From contig NZ_JAUSXY010000001.1 in assembly GCF_030944625.1 (NCBI RefSeq), forward strand, positions 434,001-498,000: a stretch of DNA of 64,000 nt, read 5' to 3'. Both the position numbers and the translations under genes were made by a program. Below, piece after piece: positions 54,589 through 63,202 of this stretch (the first letter of the stretch is position 1; each line of letters starts with the position of its first letter). This stretch comes from Arthrobacter sp. SLBN-112. GTDB lineage: Bacteria; Actinomycetota; Actinomycetes; Actinomycetales; Micrococcaceae. The notes under the pieces are model-generated. The model was given only the letters and a program-made list of their open reading frames with translations. It was not told where the DNA came from and ran no database searches.

Positions 54589-54634
54589 ACATCACCCCGG
54601 CTCCCGCGCACCGGGCAATCCCCGCGGCTTTCCC

Positions 54635-54698
54635 CCATCGATTGCTCCGTACCTGCCGTTTTCAGCCCCGAAAACGGCAGTTGCTCAGCAATCGATGG
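54635..54698. repeat. Nested perfect palindrome between disA and the convergent gene
   Basis: The outer arms CCATCGATTGCT (54635-54646) and AGCAATCGATGG (54687-54698) pair perfectly. Within them CTGCCGTTTTC (54653-54663) and GAAAACGGCAG (54670-54680) also pair perfectly around AGCCCC. It lies between two convergent stop codons (54588 and 54708) and probably acts as a bidirectional terminator, but its two-tier symmetry is unusual. Confidence 0.7.
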
Positions 54699-54707
54699 AA
54701 GGTGGGG

Positions 54708-55391
54708 TCAGTTCAGCTGGAAGACGGCCTTCGGGCTGGCCCGTGAGCCCAGCTTGGCGGTGAAGATGTAATACGCCCCGCCCCCGCCGGGTGCTGCCGC
54801 GACGGCCTTGCAGCCATCGGCGCTGCGGTTCCGGCCCCAGGGGAAGTTGGCAGTTTCGCTGGCGCCGGGGGCAAGGACTTTGTCCAGGTCCTCGCTTGAG
54901 GCTTGGCAGTCCTTGGAGGAGAAGATCCGGTCCGAGCCGCTGGTCACCAGGAACTCCATTTGCGAGGTTCCCATGTTGATCTCGCACGGCACTGTGCCGC
55001 CGTTGGTGACCTTCAGCGTGAGCATCGGGTTTTCACCCGGACCATAGGCGGCCTTGTCCGTGGAGGCCGTCACCGTCACCAGGTTCTGGTTGCAGGTGGG
55101 TGTTGCGGCAGCAGTGGGCGACGGCGGTGTGGAGGGCGTCGCGGAAGGGGTGGCGGACGGTGCCGGGGAGGCAGCCGGGTCAGCGGAGGAAGGCTGGGTG
55201 GACGAGGCCTGCTGGGAGCCGCCTTTGAAGGCCGCGGCCAGGGCGAAGCCGCCCACCACCAGGGCGATCACCAGGAGCAAGGCACCGCCGGCAACCAGCC
55301 GCCGGCGACGGTAAACGGCGGGGCTCGGCTTCCGGACGCTGCTGGAACCGGATGCCGTGCCGCGTGCTGAAGAATTGCCTTGCCTGCCCAT
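54708..55391 (-). CDS. Single-pass membrane protein with extracytoplasmic beta domain
   Basis: This 227-residue protein has a short basic cytoplasmic start, one membrane helix (about 32-54), a Pro/Ser/Ala/Thr linker (about 60-98) and a C-terminal domain with two or three cysteine pairs and beta-sandwich character (KAAYGPGENPMLTLKVTNGG). It is probably anchored in the membrane with an Ig-like domain outside. AGGAGG is directly adjacent to the ATG, so the start may be slightly off. Function unknown. Confidence 0.7.
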   Translation of the reverse strand: MGRQGNSSARGTASGSSSVRKPSPAVYRRRRLVAGGALLLVIALVVGGFALAAAFKGGSQQASSTQPSSADPAASPAPSATPSATPSTPPSPTAAATPTCNQNLVTVTASTDKAAYGPGENPMLTLKVTNGGTVPCEINMGTSQMEFLVTSGSDRIFSSKDCQASSEDLDKVLAPGASETANFPWGRNRSADGCKAVAAAPGGGGAYYIFTAKLGSRASPKAVFQLN

Positions 55392-55539
55392 CCTCCTAGG
55401 CTAGGGAACGCCTCCGGTTCTGCACCGCCACCACGCCGCCGCACCGCCATCGCTCTGGTCACAACCGGTTTTCAGCGCGCCCGAACCCATCAACTACAGT
55501 GTTGGGATCGACACTCAAACCACCTCCACCACCACCGCT

Positions 55540-56484
55540 ATGCCCGGCCCGGATGGACTGCGGCTGCTCCACCACCGGATCAACGACTGGTTCGGCGGAA
55601 TCGCCCGCGACCTTCCCTGGCGGGAGCCTGACTGCTCCCCCTGGGGCGTACTGGTCAGCGAGATCATGCTGCAGCAGACCCCCGTAGTACGGGTCCTTCC
55701 CATTTGGCACGAGTGGCTCAAGCGCTGGCCCACCCCCGCCGGCCTGGCCGGCGAACCGGCGGGAGAAGCCGTGCGGTCCTGGGGCAGGCTGGGCTACCCC
55801 CGGCGGGCACTCCGGCTGCACGCCGCGGCCACGGCAATCGTGCAGGACCATGGCGGGAAGGTCCCGGACACGTACGCGGACCTGTTGGCCCTTCCCGGGG
55901 TGGGCAGCTATACGGCGGCGGCCGTGGCCGCCTTCGCGTACGGCCGCCGGGAAACCGTGGTGGATACCAACATCCGCAGGGTGCACGCCCGGCTGGTCTC
56001 CGGCGTCGCCCTTCCTGCCCCCGCACTGACCGCGGCGGAGATGCGCCTGGCCGCGGCACTGTTGCCGGACGACGCCGACACCTCCGTGCGCTGGAACGCT
56101 GCGGTCATGGAGCTGGGGGCGCTGGTGTGCACGGCCCGGGCACCCAAGTGCGCCGCCTGCCCGGTGAAGGACTCCTGTGCCTGGCTCGCGGCGGGTGAGC
56201 CGCCGCCGTCGTACGTACCCAAGGGCCAAGCCTGGCACGGGACCGACCGGCAGGTCCGCGGCGCCGTCATGGCCGTCCTGCGGCTGGCTGACGCGCCCGT
56301 GCCGCCTGACATGTTCCAGCGCGAACCCGCCGATCTCGGCTACGCCCCGGAAGGCGTCGGCGTGCCGCTTGCCGCCCTTCACCGGCTCAACTCCGCGCCC
56401 GAACAGCTGGAACGGGCACTGGCCGGGTTGCTGGCGGACGGTCTGGCAGAGATGCACGACGGCGGTTACAGCCTGCCAGCCTGA
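55540..56484 (+). CDS. mutY: A/G-specific adenine DNA glycosylase MutY
   Basis: This 314-residue base-excision enzyme removes adenine paired with 8-oxoguanine. Catalytic E41 (SEIMLQQTPV), D142 (VVDTN), the helix-hairpin-helix LPGVGSYTA (118-126) and a 4Fe-4S cluster motif C197-x6-C204-x2-C207-x5-C213 are present. The MutT-like C-terminal domain is absent, as in other actinobacterial MutYs. No ribosome site precedes the ATG, so it may be leaderless. Confidence 0.94.
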   Translation: MPGPDGLRLLHHRINDWFGGIARDLPWREPDCSPWGVLVSEIMLQQTPVVRVLPIWHEWLKRWPTPAGLAGEPAGEAVRSWGRLGYPRRALRLHAAATAIVQDHGGKVPDTYADLLALPGVGSYTAAAVAAFAYGRRETVVDTNIRRVHARLVSGVALPAPALTAAEMRLAAALLPDDADTSVRWNAAVMELGALVCTARAPKCAACPVKDSCAWLAAGEPPPSYVPKGQAWHGTDRQVRGAVMAVLRLADAPVPPDMFQREPADLGYAPEGVGVPLAALHRLNSAPEQLERALAGLLADGLAEMHDGGYSLPA

Positions 56485-56545
56485 CCCGGCCGGCACGCGG
56501 GACGGGAATGGCATACTTCTTGGTGACCGGAACCGGGGGGAAGCC

Positions 56546-56977
56546 ATGAAGATCATTCTGTACATCGTGTGGGCATTGTTCGTTGCCGCCGCCGTCGTCG
56601 CGCTGGTGCGCTCCGCGCGCGAAACCAGGCAGCAGGAACAACTGATGGCAGCCTGGCCCAAGACCCAGGCCACCGTGACCGGCAGTACCACCGGCTGGAC
56701 CAGCGGTGTGGGCGGGTCCAACCGGAACCTCCGGTACTACCCCACCTACCAGTTCACGGACCCGCAGGGCACCCTGTTCATGGGCAAGTCCGAAGTCTCC
56801 CTTGCGGAGCAGCCTGTGGCCGGATCGTTGCTGGAGGTGGCGTACAACCCGGCGAACCCCAACCAGTCGCTCCAGGTCTCCTCATCGTCCCGCGTCGCAC
56901 TCGGGTGCCTGATTCCGTTCTTCGCCGTCTTTGCGATCGTCCTGTTCTGGTTCATCGGCATTTTCCCGCTCGGCTAG
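56546..56977 (+). CDS. DUF3592-like membrane protein
   Basis: This 143-residue protein has two membrane helices, at about residues 3-22 and 118-140, with a beta-rich extracytoplasmic segment between (KTQATVTGSTTGW, YYPTYQFTDPQG, VAYNPANPNQS). This layout is that of DUF3592. GGGGGGAA precedes the ATG. Function unknown. Confidence 0.75.
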   Translation: MKIILYIVWALFVAAAVVALVRSARETRQQEQLMAAWPKTQATVTGSTTGWTSGVGGSNRNLRYYPTYQFTDPQGTLFMGKSEVSLAEQPVAGSLLEVAYNPANPNQSLQVSSSSRVALGCLIPFFAVFAIVLFWFIGIFPLG

Positions 56978-57057
56978 GGACGTGGGCGCGTAACGATGTT
57001 GCCGCCAATCCGTCAGGGGCGGCCCTGTGACGCCACCTCCGGACGTAGCCTGAAGGC

Positions 57058-57540
57058 ATGGGCAAGCCCGGGCTTCTCTTGGCTTTGATCACCGCAGCGG
57101 TGTCCCTCTCAGCGTGCGGGCCCACGGCGAGCGCCTGCCCGGCGATTGCGCAGGCCACCGCTGTTTCCGTCACGGTCAGCGCGGACTACGCTCCGCAGAT
57201 CAGCAGGCTGCACCTCCGCGCTTGCCAGGACGGCGCCTGCAAGGAGGCGGACCTTGAACTGCGTCCCGGCAGCGCCTCCATTGACCAAGGCTGCGCCGCT
57301 GAAGTCTGCTCCGCCACGGCCTCGCCCGACGGCACCAAAGTGGGGATACTCATGCTGGAAACCCTGACGGAATCACCCATGGCCCTAACCGCTTCCGGTA
57401 TGGCCACGGACCGATCTGCGTTGCCTGTGCGGACCCTCGATTTCCACCCGCAGGCGGCCTATCCCTTCGGGGAGCAATGCGGGAAGGTCGTGTCCGCGTC
57501 GGTCACGCTGGACAGCTCAGGGCTTCATCCGCGGACCTGA
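57058..57540 (+). CDS. Putative lipoprotein
   Basis: This 160-residue protein has a lipoprotein signal peptide (MGKPGLLLALITAAVSLSAC) with lipidated Cys20. The mature part contains six cysteines that could pair as disulfides, and it has a beta-rich pattern. GAAGG precedes the ATG. No family recognised; an extracytoplasmic, membrane-anchored location is inferred. Confidence 0.7.
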   Translation: MGKPGLLLALITAAVSLSACGPTASACPAIAQATAVSVTVSADYAPQISRLHLRACQDGACKEADLELRPGSASIDQGCAAEVCSATASPDGTKVGILMLETLTESPMALTASGMATDRSALPVRTLDFHPQAAYPFGEQCGKVVSASVTLDSSGLHPRT

Positions 57541-57551
57541 TATTCCATGGG

Positions 57552-57725
57552 CTAGAACAGCGCGGGCTGGCTGCAGGCTTCCCCTGCCGGCGTTCCGGGC
57601 TCCCCGCCGCTGTCCACCGGTTCAGCGCTCCATTCGAACCCGAGTTCCGCGAGCAGCTCCTCTACGGATATCTGGCCATCCAGGACTTCGATATCCGGGG
57701 AGTTCTCTGCAGGCGGCCGTTCCAT
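57552..57725 (-). CDS. Small acidic hypothetical protein
   Basis: This 57-residue reading, from the ATG at 57725, is MERPPAENSPDIEVLDGQIS followed by a helical EELLAELGFEW segment and a Gly/Pro-rich tail. A longer version from GTG 57782 is possible. No family recognised and no strong ribosome site, so it may not be expressed. Confidence 0.35.
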   Translation of the reverse strand: MERPPAENSPDIEVLDGQISVEELLAELGFEWSAEPVDSGGEPGTPAGEACSQPALF

Positions 57726-57794
57726 GGCATCGAGCTTATTCCCAGGAAAGCGCGCAGGCCTCCGGAACACACCGCGGAGCACCGGATTGGAGCG

Positions 57795-58487
57795 TCACGG
57801 TTCACCGAAGCCGGACTGGACAAGGCCGCCCACATAATTCACTGCCCGTTCGGCATCCGCGCCCCAGGCTTCCACATGCAGGACCGAACCCTTGCCGGCG
57901 CCAAGGGTCATCAGGCCCGTCATGGAGGCGCCGTCCACCCCGTTGATGGTCACTTCCGCGTCAAGGGAGGACAGGCCGCCTGCCATTTTCGCGGCAGGCC
58001 GGGCGTGCATGCCAGCCTGGTTTACCAGTTCGAAGTCGCCGGTGCAGTCCGGTGGCGTGCCGGCGCCCGGCCGCTCTCCCGCGGCCTCCGCGAAACCTGG
58101 CTCCGGTTGGCGGGCCGGACCCCGCGCGGCCTCAGCGGCACGTTTGACCGCCTGCACGTCCGCCCCGCCCTGCGCGGCCACCGCTGCGGCAACGAGGCCT
58201 TCCACCAGGGGTGCATCCGCGAGCAGGACGTCTTCGGGATTTCCCAGGAACTCGAGAGCCGATTCGGCGGTCATCACGGCTGAGCCCAGGTCCGTGAGGA
58301 CCACGGCCCCGTCCCCGCCGGCCTGCTCCAGGGCGGCAAGGACTCTTTCCAGGCTGGTACCGATCCTGCCGTCGTCAGTGCCCCCGGCAGGCAGGAGCAC
58401 GACGTCAGGTGCCATCTGGGCGGCAAGTTCCACGGCGCCGTCGGCAATCTTTGCGCTGTGGGACACCACCACGATGCTTACGGTCAC
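57795..58487 (-). CDS. dhaM: PTS-dependent dihydroxyacetone kinase subunit DhaM fused to HPr
   Basis: This 230-residue protein joins an EIIA-Man-type DhaM domain (1-125; phosphorylated H10 in VVVSHSAKIADG) by a Gly/Pro linker to an HPr domain (145-230; phosphorylated H161 in NQAGMHARPAAK). It passes phosphate from the PTS to DhaL. The enzyme I domain found in E. coli DhaM is absent. The GTG start overlaps the dhaL stop (GTGA). Confidence 0.93.
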   Translation of the reverse strand: MTVSIVVVSHSAKIADGAVELAAQMAPDVVLLPAGGTDDGRIGTSLERVLAALEQAGGDGAVVLTDLGSAVMTAESALEFLGNPEDVLLADAPLVEGLVAAAVAAQGGADVQAVKRAAEAARGPARQPEPGFAEAAGERPGAGTPPDCTGDFELVNQAGMHARPAAKMAGGLSSLDAEVTINGVDGASMTGLMTLGAGKGSVLHVEAWGADAERAVNYVGGLVQSGFGEP

Positions 58488-59116
58488 GCAGCCGCCCCGA
58501 CTGCCGCGCGCAGGATCAGCGCGCTGGACACGGCACCGGGGTCCCGGTGCCCGGCGCTGCGTTCCCCCAGGTAGCTGGCGCGTCCCTTCCGGGCGATGAG
58601 CGGATCGGTGGCAACAGCGCCCGCCTCCGCAGCCTCCGCCGCCGCCACGAGGACGCTGAGGAGGTCCTCGCTGCCGCCGTCCGCGGCGGCTCGGGCAGCG
58701 TCAACCGCGGGTGTCCATGCATCCACCATGGTCTTGTCCCCGGGCTCCGCCTTCCCGCGCGCCACGATCCCGTCCCGGGCGGCTGCCAGCGCATCGGCCC
58801 ACGCGGACGGACCAATCTCAGCGGCATCGCCCACGGCGGTGGCGGCACGAAGGAACGCGGTGCCGTAGAGGGGGCCGGCGGCACCGCCCACCTTGGACAT
58901 CAGGGTCATGGCCGTCATCTTCAAAGCCGCACCGGGCGTCTCCGGGATGGATTCGCCCAGCTTGGCCAGGACAGCCTGGAAGCCGCGGTCCATGTTCTCA
59001 CCGTGGTCCGAGTCCCCGATGGCCCTGTCCAGTTCGATCAATTCAACCCGGTGCTCGGCCATGGCCTGCGCGCAGAGGGTCAGCCACTTCACGGCCCAGT
59101 TCGCGTCCAGCACCAT
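58484..59116 (-). CDS. dhaL: Dihydroxyacetone kinase ADP-binding subunit DhaL
   Basis: This 210-residue all-helical subunit holds ADP-Mg as a cofactor. Its metal aspartates are D30, D35 and D37 in LDRAIGDSDHGENM. The start is three bases after the dhaK stop and the stop overlaps dhaM by four bases. Together with DhaK and DhaM it makes dihydroxyacetone phosphate. Confidence 0.95.
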   Translation of the reverse strand: MVLDANWAVKWLTLCAQAMAEHRVELIELDRAIGDSDHGENMDRGFQAVLAKLGESIPETPGAALKMTAMTLMSKVGGAAGPLYGTAFLRAATAVGDAAEIGPSAWADALAAARDGIVARGKAEPGDKTMVDAWTPAVDAARAAADGGSEDLLSVLVAAAEAAEAGAVATDPLIARKGRASYLGERSAGHRDPGAVSSALILRAAVGAAA

Positions 59117-59119
59117 GGC

Positions 59120-60121
59120 TTACACGCCCCAGCGCAGGGCGGCGGTGTGGACGGGGGCATCCCACAGTTCCGTCAGCTCGTCATCGAGCCGGAGCACCGA
59201 GATGGAGCAGCCCTGCATCTCGAGGGCGGTGATGTAGTTGCCCACCAGTGAGCGCTCCACCGTGGCGCGCACCTCGCCAAGCACCTGCACGGCCCGCCGG
59301 TACACGATGTAGAGCTCGCTCAGCGGGGTGCCGCCCATGCCGTTGACGAAGAGCAGCACCTTGTCCCCGGAGCTGATTTCCAGGTCGGCAAGGACGGGTT
59401 CCAGCAAGCGGTTGGTGATGCTGTCGGCGTTTTCCATGGGGATCTTGTGCCTGCCGGGCTCGCCGTGGATACCGATGCCGATTTCGATCTCATCCTCGGC
59501 AAGGTCGAAGCTCGGGGTGCCCGCATGGGGAACCGTGCAGGCGGACAGCGCAACGCCCATGGACCTGACGTTGGCGTTGACCTTTTCACCAATGGCGGCC
59601 ACGGCGTCGAGGTCATCCCCGCGTTCCGCTGCGGCACCGGCGATCTTTTCCACCAGGACCGTGCCGCCCACTCCACGCCGGCCGGCCGTGTAGAGCGAAT
59701 CCTCCACTGCGACGTCGTCGTTGACCAGGACGGTGCGGACGCTGACGCCTTCGGCCTCGGCGAGCTCGGCCGCCGTCTCGAAGTTCAGGACGTCGCCGGT
59801 GTAGTTCTTGACGATGTGCACCACGCCGGAACCTGAGTTGACTGCCAGGGTGGCCGGAAGGATCTGGTCTGGCGTCGGTGAGGTGAACACCGCCCCCGGC
59901 ACGGCGGCGTCGAGCATTCCTTTCCCCACGTAGCCGGCGTGCAGCGGTTCGTGGCCGCTGCCTCCGCCGGAAACCAGCCCCACCTTGCCGGCCACCGGCG
60001 CATCCTTGCGAGTGATGTAGGTGGGGTCTTCGCTGACCGTGACGAGCCCGGCATACGCCAGGCCAAACCCCTGGACGGCTTCCTCGACGACGGATCTGGG
60101 ATCGTTGATGAGTTTCTTCAC
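59120..60121 (-). CDS. dhaK: Dihydroxyacetone kinase substrate-binding subunit DhaK
   Basis: This 333-residue subunit binds dihydroxyacetone covalently through H219 in [10 protein letters not shown] and has [16 protein letters not shown] near the N terminus. The GTG start at 60121 is supported by CAGGAG nine bases upstream. It starts the dhaKLM operon. A second, ATP-type kinase fusion occurs at 11659-13431. Confidence 0.95.
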   Translation of the reverse strand: MKKLINDPRSVVEEAVQGFGLAYAGLVTVSEDPTYITRKDAPVAGKVGLVSGGGSGHEPLHAGYVGKGMLDAAVPGAVFTSPTPDQILPATLAVNSGSGVVHIVKNYTGDVLNFETAAELAEAEGVSVRTVLVNDDVAVEDSLYTAGRRGVGGTVLVEKIAGAAAERGDDLDAVAAIGEKVNANVRSMGVALSACTVPHAGTPSFDLAEDEIEIGIGIHGEPGRHKIPMENADSITNRLLEPVLADLEISSGDKVLLFVNGMGGTPLSELYIVYRRAVQVLGEVRATVERSLVGNYITALEMQGCSISVLRLDDELTELWDAPVHTAALRWGV

Positions 60122-60239
60122 GGCGGTGCTCCTGGCTGCGCTCCTGGAGGATGTGTTTTTCGACCCTACTACCGGGGTCACCGCCGGCGGTAGGTTCGTC
60201 CGTACCGGCCTTTCCCCGGACACCTGCCCCGGACGCAGC

Positions 60240-60269
60240 AAAGGGACAGCCCCCAATGACTGTCCCTTT
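60240..60269 (-). terminator. Hairpin between the GNAT gene and dhaK
   Basis: AAAGGGACAG (60240-60249) pairs perfectly with CTGTCCCTTT (60260-60269) across a 10-base loop. It lies downstream of the GNAT gene (minus strand) and upstream of dhaK, so it probably ends the GNAT transcript. Confidence 0.6.
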
Positions 60270-60364
60270 CCTGAGGCCCCCCATATCCCGGCCTCCAACA
60301 GTTTATCCATCAATTCGAATAATGCAAGGATGGGCATCATCACTGCCCTCCCTGAACTGCCCGT

Positions 60365-60874
60365 TCAGAGAATGCGGATCATCCGGGTGTTGCCCAGGGT
60401 GTTCGGCTTGACGCGTGCCAGGTCCAGGAACTCAGCAACGCCTTCGTCGTGGGAGCGCAGGAGCTCCGAATACACCTCGGGGTCCACGGCTGACTGGTCG
60501 GCCATCACTTCGAAGCCGTGGCGTTTGAAGAAGTCCACCTCGAACGTGAGGCAGAAAACCCGGGCCACGCCGAGGGCCCGGGCTTCCTCCAACAGGTCCT
60601 CCACCAGGACGTGCCCCACCCCTTTGCCCCGCCACTGTCCGGAGGCCGCGAGGGTACGGATTTCGGCGAGGTCCTCCCACATAACGTGCAGCGCCCCGCA
60701 GCCGATCATTTCGCCGTCACTGGACTCTGCGATCCGGAACTCCTGGAGGCTCTCGTAGTAGGCCACCGTCTCCTTCGCCATCAGGATGCGTTCCTCGGCC
60801 AGGGGCGCCACAAGCTTCTTGATGGCCGGGACGTCGCTGGTGCGTGCAGGACGGATGTGGAAGGAGTCAGTCAC
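60365..60874 (-). CDS. Amino-acid N-acetyltransferase-like GNAT
   Basis: This 169-residue protein resembles the short actinobacterial N-acetylglutamate synthases (ArgA-type GNATs). It has IRPARTSDVPAIKKLVAPLA at the N terminus, the acetyl-CoA loop QWRGKGVGHVLVEDLLEEA and a late VDFFKRHGFEVM. The GTG start has AGGATGG upstream. The likely role is acetylating glutamate for arginine synthesis, though no arg gene is nearby. Confidence 0.82.
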   Translation of the reverse strand: MTDSFHIRPARTSDVPAIKKLVAPLAEERILMAKETVAYYESLQEFRIAESSDGEMIGCGALHVMWEDLAEIRTLAASGQWRGKGVGHVLVEDLLEEARALGVARVFCLTFEVDFFKRHGFEVMADQSAVDPEVYSELLRSHDEGVAEFLDLARVKPNTLGNTRMIRIL

Positions 60875-60896
60875 ACAGCCATCCTACGAGGGCGAA

Positions 60897-60968
60897 GGAG
60901 GCTGGGACATTTGCGTAGCTTGCGTCAAAGCGAGGAACGAGCAGCAAGCGGCAAATGTCGCAGCCTCC
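60897..60968. repeat. Large intergenic hairpin element
   Basis: GGAGGCTGGGACATTTGC (60897-60914) pairs with GCAAATGTCGCAGCCTCC (60951-60968) with one mismatch; inside, GCTTGC (60918-60923) pairs with GCAAGC (60944-60949) around a GCGAGGAACGAGC loop. It fills the gap between the S9 peptidase and GNAT genes. It may be a terminator of the peptidase transcript or a REP-like element. Confidence 0.65.
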
Positions 60969-60988
60969 GAGCCTGAGTATCGAGGAGC

Positions 60989-63115
60989 TTAGAGGCCCAG
61001 TTCCGCCGGCAGGGGCAGCTCCTGGTCCAGGACGTTCCGTGCCAGGAACCACTCCACCACCTGGTACCAGACCTTGGCGTGCTGCGGTTGGAGGATCCAG
61101 TGGTTTTCATCCGGGAAATAGAGGAACCGGTGCGGTGTCTGCCCGTCGTCGTCCGCGGCCAGCCGGGACTTGGACAGGAGTTCGTACCAGAGGCGGAGGC
61201 CCTCGCCGATGGGTACCCGGTAGTCCTTGTCGCCGTGGATCACCAGCATGGGGGTGCTGATGTTTTCGACGTGCAGATGCGGGGAGTTCTCCAGCGCCAT
61301 CTCCTCGGTCATTTCCTTCAGCCAGTACTGGGAGGCATCCGTGGTGGGACCAAACTGGTCCAGGGCCCACAGGCTGGCGTGGGTGACCACCGCCTTGAAC
61401 CGGTCCGTGTTGCCCGCCACCCAGTTGGCCATGTAGCCGCCAAAGGAGCCTCCCATCGCGGCGGTCCGGGTCCCGTCGATGTCCGGTCGTTCCACGGCGG
61501 CGTCCGTGATGGCCATGAGGTCGGTGAACGGCGCCTTGCCCCAGGAACCCCAGCCGCGCTGGATGTGTGACTGCCCGTAACCGGTGGACAGTGCCGGGTC
61601 CGGCAGCAGGACGGCGTACCCCTTGGCCGTCAGGAGCCAGGGGTTCCAACGCCAGGTCCACGCGTTCCAGGAGCCCAGCGGGCCGCCGTGGATCCACAGC
61701 AGCAGCGGCGCCGGGGACTCCGCAGAGGCACCCTCGGGCAGCGCGAGGTAGGCGGGGACACGGGAACCGTCGGCGGCGGTGGCGGCAATGCGCTCCAGCC
61801 GCCCGGGGCAGGACGGGCGTTCGGCCGGTGCGGGCAGGCGGGTGGTTTCCCCGGTTGCCAGGTCGATGCGCACGGCCTCGGCAGGGAATGCGTAGGAGCT
61901 GCGGAGGGCGTACGCATGGCGCCCCTCCGGCGAAATGACGACGTCGGTGTAAGCCGCAGCGTCCTGCGTCACCCGGGCGACGCCCACCTGGGCGGCAGCA
62001 GACGGAACACTGACCCGGAAAACCGGCGACGCGCCGTCGTCGTCCGCCGTGACAAGGATGGCGGAGCCGTCCGGAAGCCAGGCCGCGGGCTTGGCCCAGC
62101 GGTCCCAGTCATGGGCGAGGGGCTGCAGGCCGGCGGCGTCTTCGACGACGGCCTCACCGGACACATCAAGCAGGTGCAGTTTGATCTCGGGCGCCTGGCG
62201 CGGAGTGGAGTCGGACTCGCTGACCACAACGAGCGTCCTGCCGTCGGGGCTGACCGGCCCTGGAAAGTAGCTCATGCCTTCGTGGTCCAGCAGCACCTTG
62301 AGGCTGCCCGATGCCACGTCCACCGCCACGAGCATGAAACGGCTGTCAGCCTTGGCGAGGGGCTTGGTGCAGCTGCTGTAGATGGTCTTCCCGTCGGGGC
62401 TGACCACAGTTTCCGCTTCGCGCAGCCGTGGACCGGCATCGGGCGTGAGGTTGCGCAGGACCAGGGGTGCCGTGGCATCGACCGTGGCGGGCTTGCCCGG
62501 CGCCTTGTCCTCCCCCGGTTCCACCGCGAAGATTCGCGGCTGGCCCGGCCCCAGGTCCGCGTCCCAGTAGCGGACCGGATATTCGCTGTGCAGGATGGCC
62601 GAAACCTTCTTGTCCTTGCGGGACTTGCGGCGTTCGGCGTCGTCGTCCTCATCGGCGGATCCGGCCAGGACCTCTGCCGTCACGAACGCCGCGTCGGCGT
62701 CCCTGGCCGTCATGGTGCGGCTGATGCCGCCCGGCCGGCTGAGGACCACCCTGGCCTCACCGCCGTCGGCCGGAAGCATCCACAGCGCGTTGACCGGCTC
62801 CTCATCCAGGCTGTCCGGGTCCGGGCGAGCGGACGTGAAGTAGACGTCACCGCTGGCCGCGAACGCGGCGCCGGCCTCGCCCTTGGCGCTGCGGGTGATG
62901 CGGCGGGCGTACTTCTGACCGGCCGGGTCCAGCTCCCACAATGCCGTGGAAAATTCGGTGCCCTTGCCGTTCAGGGTGCTGACGGTGGTGACCAGCCGCG
63001 AGCCGTCCGGGCTCAACGCCAGGCCGCTTACCCGTGGGATGGAGAGGTAGTGGTCGAGGTCGTGGAAGGGGGTCAGTGGTTGCTCATCCGGGATCACCGG
63101 TTCCAAGTTAGCCAT
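60989..63115 (-). CDS. S9 family (prolyl oligopeptidase-type) peptidase
   Basis: This 708-residue protein has an N-terminal beta-propeller (about 1-440, with repeats such as SPDGSRLVTTVS and SPDGKTIYSS) and a C-terminal alpha/beta-hydrolase with nucleophile S557 in GGSFGGYMANW and a late VIHGDKDYRVP. It hydrolyses peptides or acyl-peptides in the cytoplasm. The ATG at 63115 is chosen; a GTG five codons earlier is possible. There is no signal peptide. Confidence 0.9.
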   Translation of the reverse strand: MANLEPVIPDEQPLTPFHDLDHYLSIPRVSGLALSPDGSRLVTTVSTLNGKGTEFSTALWELDPAGQKYARRITRSAKGEAGAAFAASGDVYFTSARPDPDSLDEEPVNALWMLPADGGEARVVLSRPGGISRTMTARDADAAFVTAEVLAGSADEDDDAERRKSRKDKKVSAILHSEYPVRYWDADLGPGQPRIFAVEPGEDKAPGKPATVDATAPLVLRNLTPDAGPRLREAETVVSPDGKTIYSSCTKPLAKADSRFMLVAVDVASGSLKVLLDHEGMSYFPGPVSPDGRTLVVVSESDSTPRQAPEIKLHLLDVSGEAVVEDAAGLQPLAHDWDRWAKPAAWLPDGSAILVTADDDGASPVFRVSVPSAAAQVGVARVTQDAAAYTDVVISPEGRHAYALRSSYAFPAEAVRIDLATGETTRLPAPAERPSCPGRLERIAATAADGSRVPAYLALPEGASAESPAPLLLWIHGGPLGSWNAWTWRWNPWLLTAKGYAVLLPDPALSTGYGQSHIQRGWGSWGKAPFTDLMAITDAAVERPDIDGTRTAAMGGSFGGYMANWVAGNTDRFKAVVTHASLWALDQFGPTTDASQYWLKEMTEEMALENSPHLHVENISTPMLVIHGDKDYRVPIGEGLRLWYELLSKSRLAADDDGQTPHRFLYFPDENHWILQPQHAKVWYQVVEWFLARNVLDQELPLPAELGL

Positions 63116-63155
63116 GCCCCGATTCAACACGGTTTGTGCCGCCGATCACAATGCG

Positions 63156-63191
63156 AAAGCCCCGCCGCTCCTTGCGGAGTGGCGGGGCTTT
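63156..63191 (-). terminator. Terminator of clpC
   Basis: AAAGCCCCGCC (63156-63166) pairs with GGCGGGGCTTT (63181-63191), with an inner GCTCC/GGAGT stem and a TTGC loop. It lies 12 bases after the clpC stop and can work in both directions. Confidence 0.8.
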
Positions 63192-63202
63192 GGCTGTGGA
63201 GG

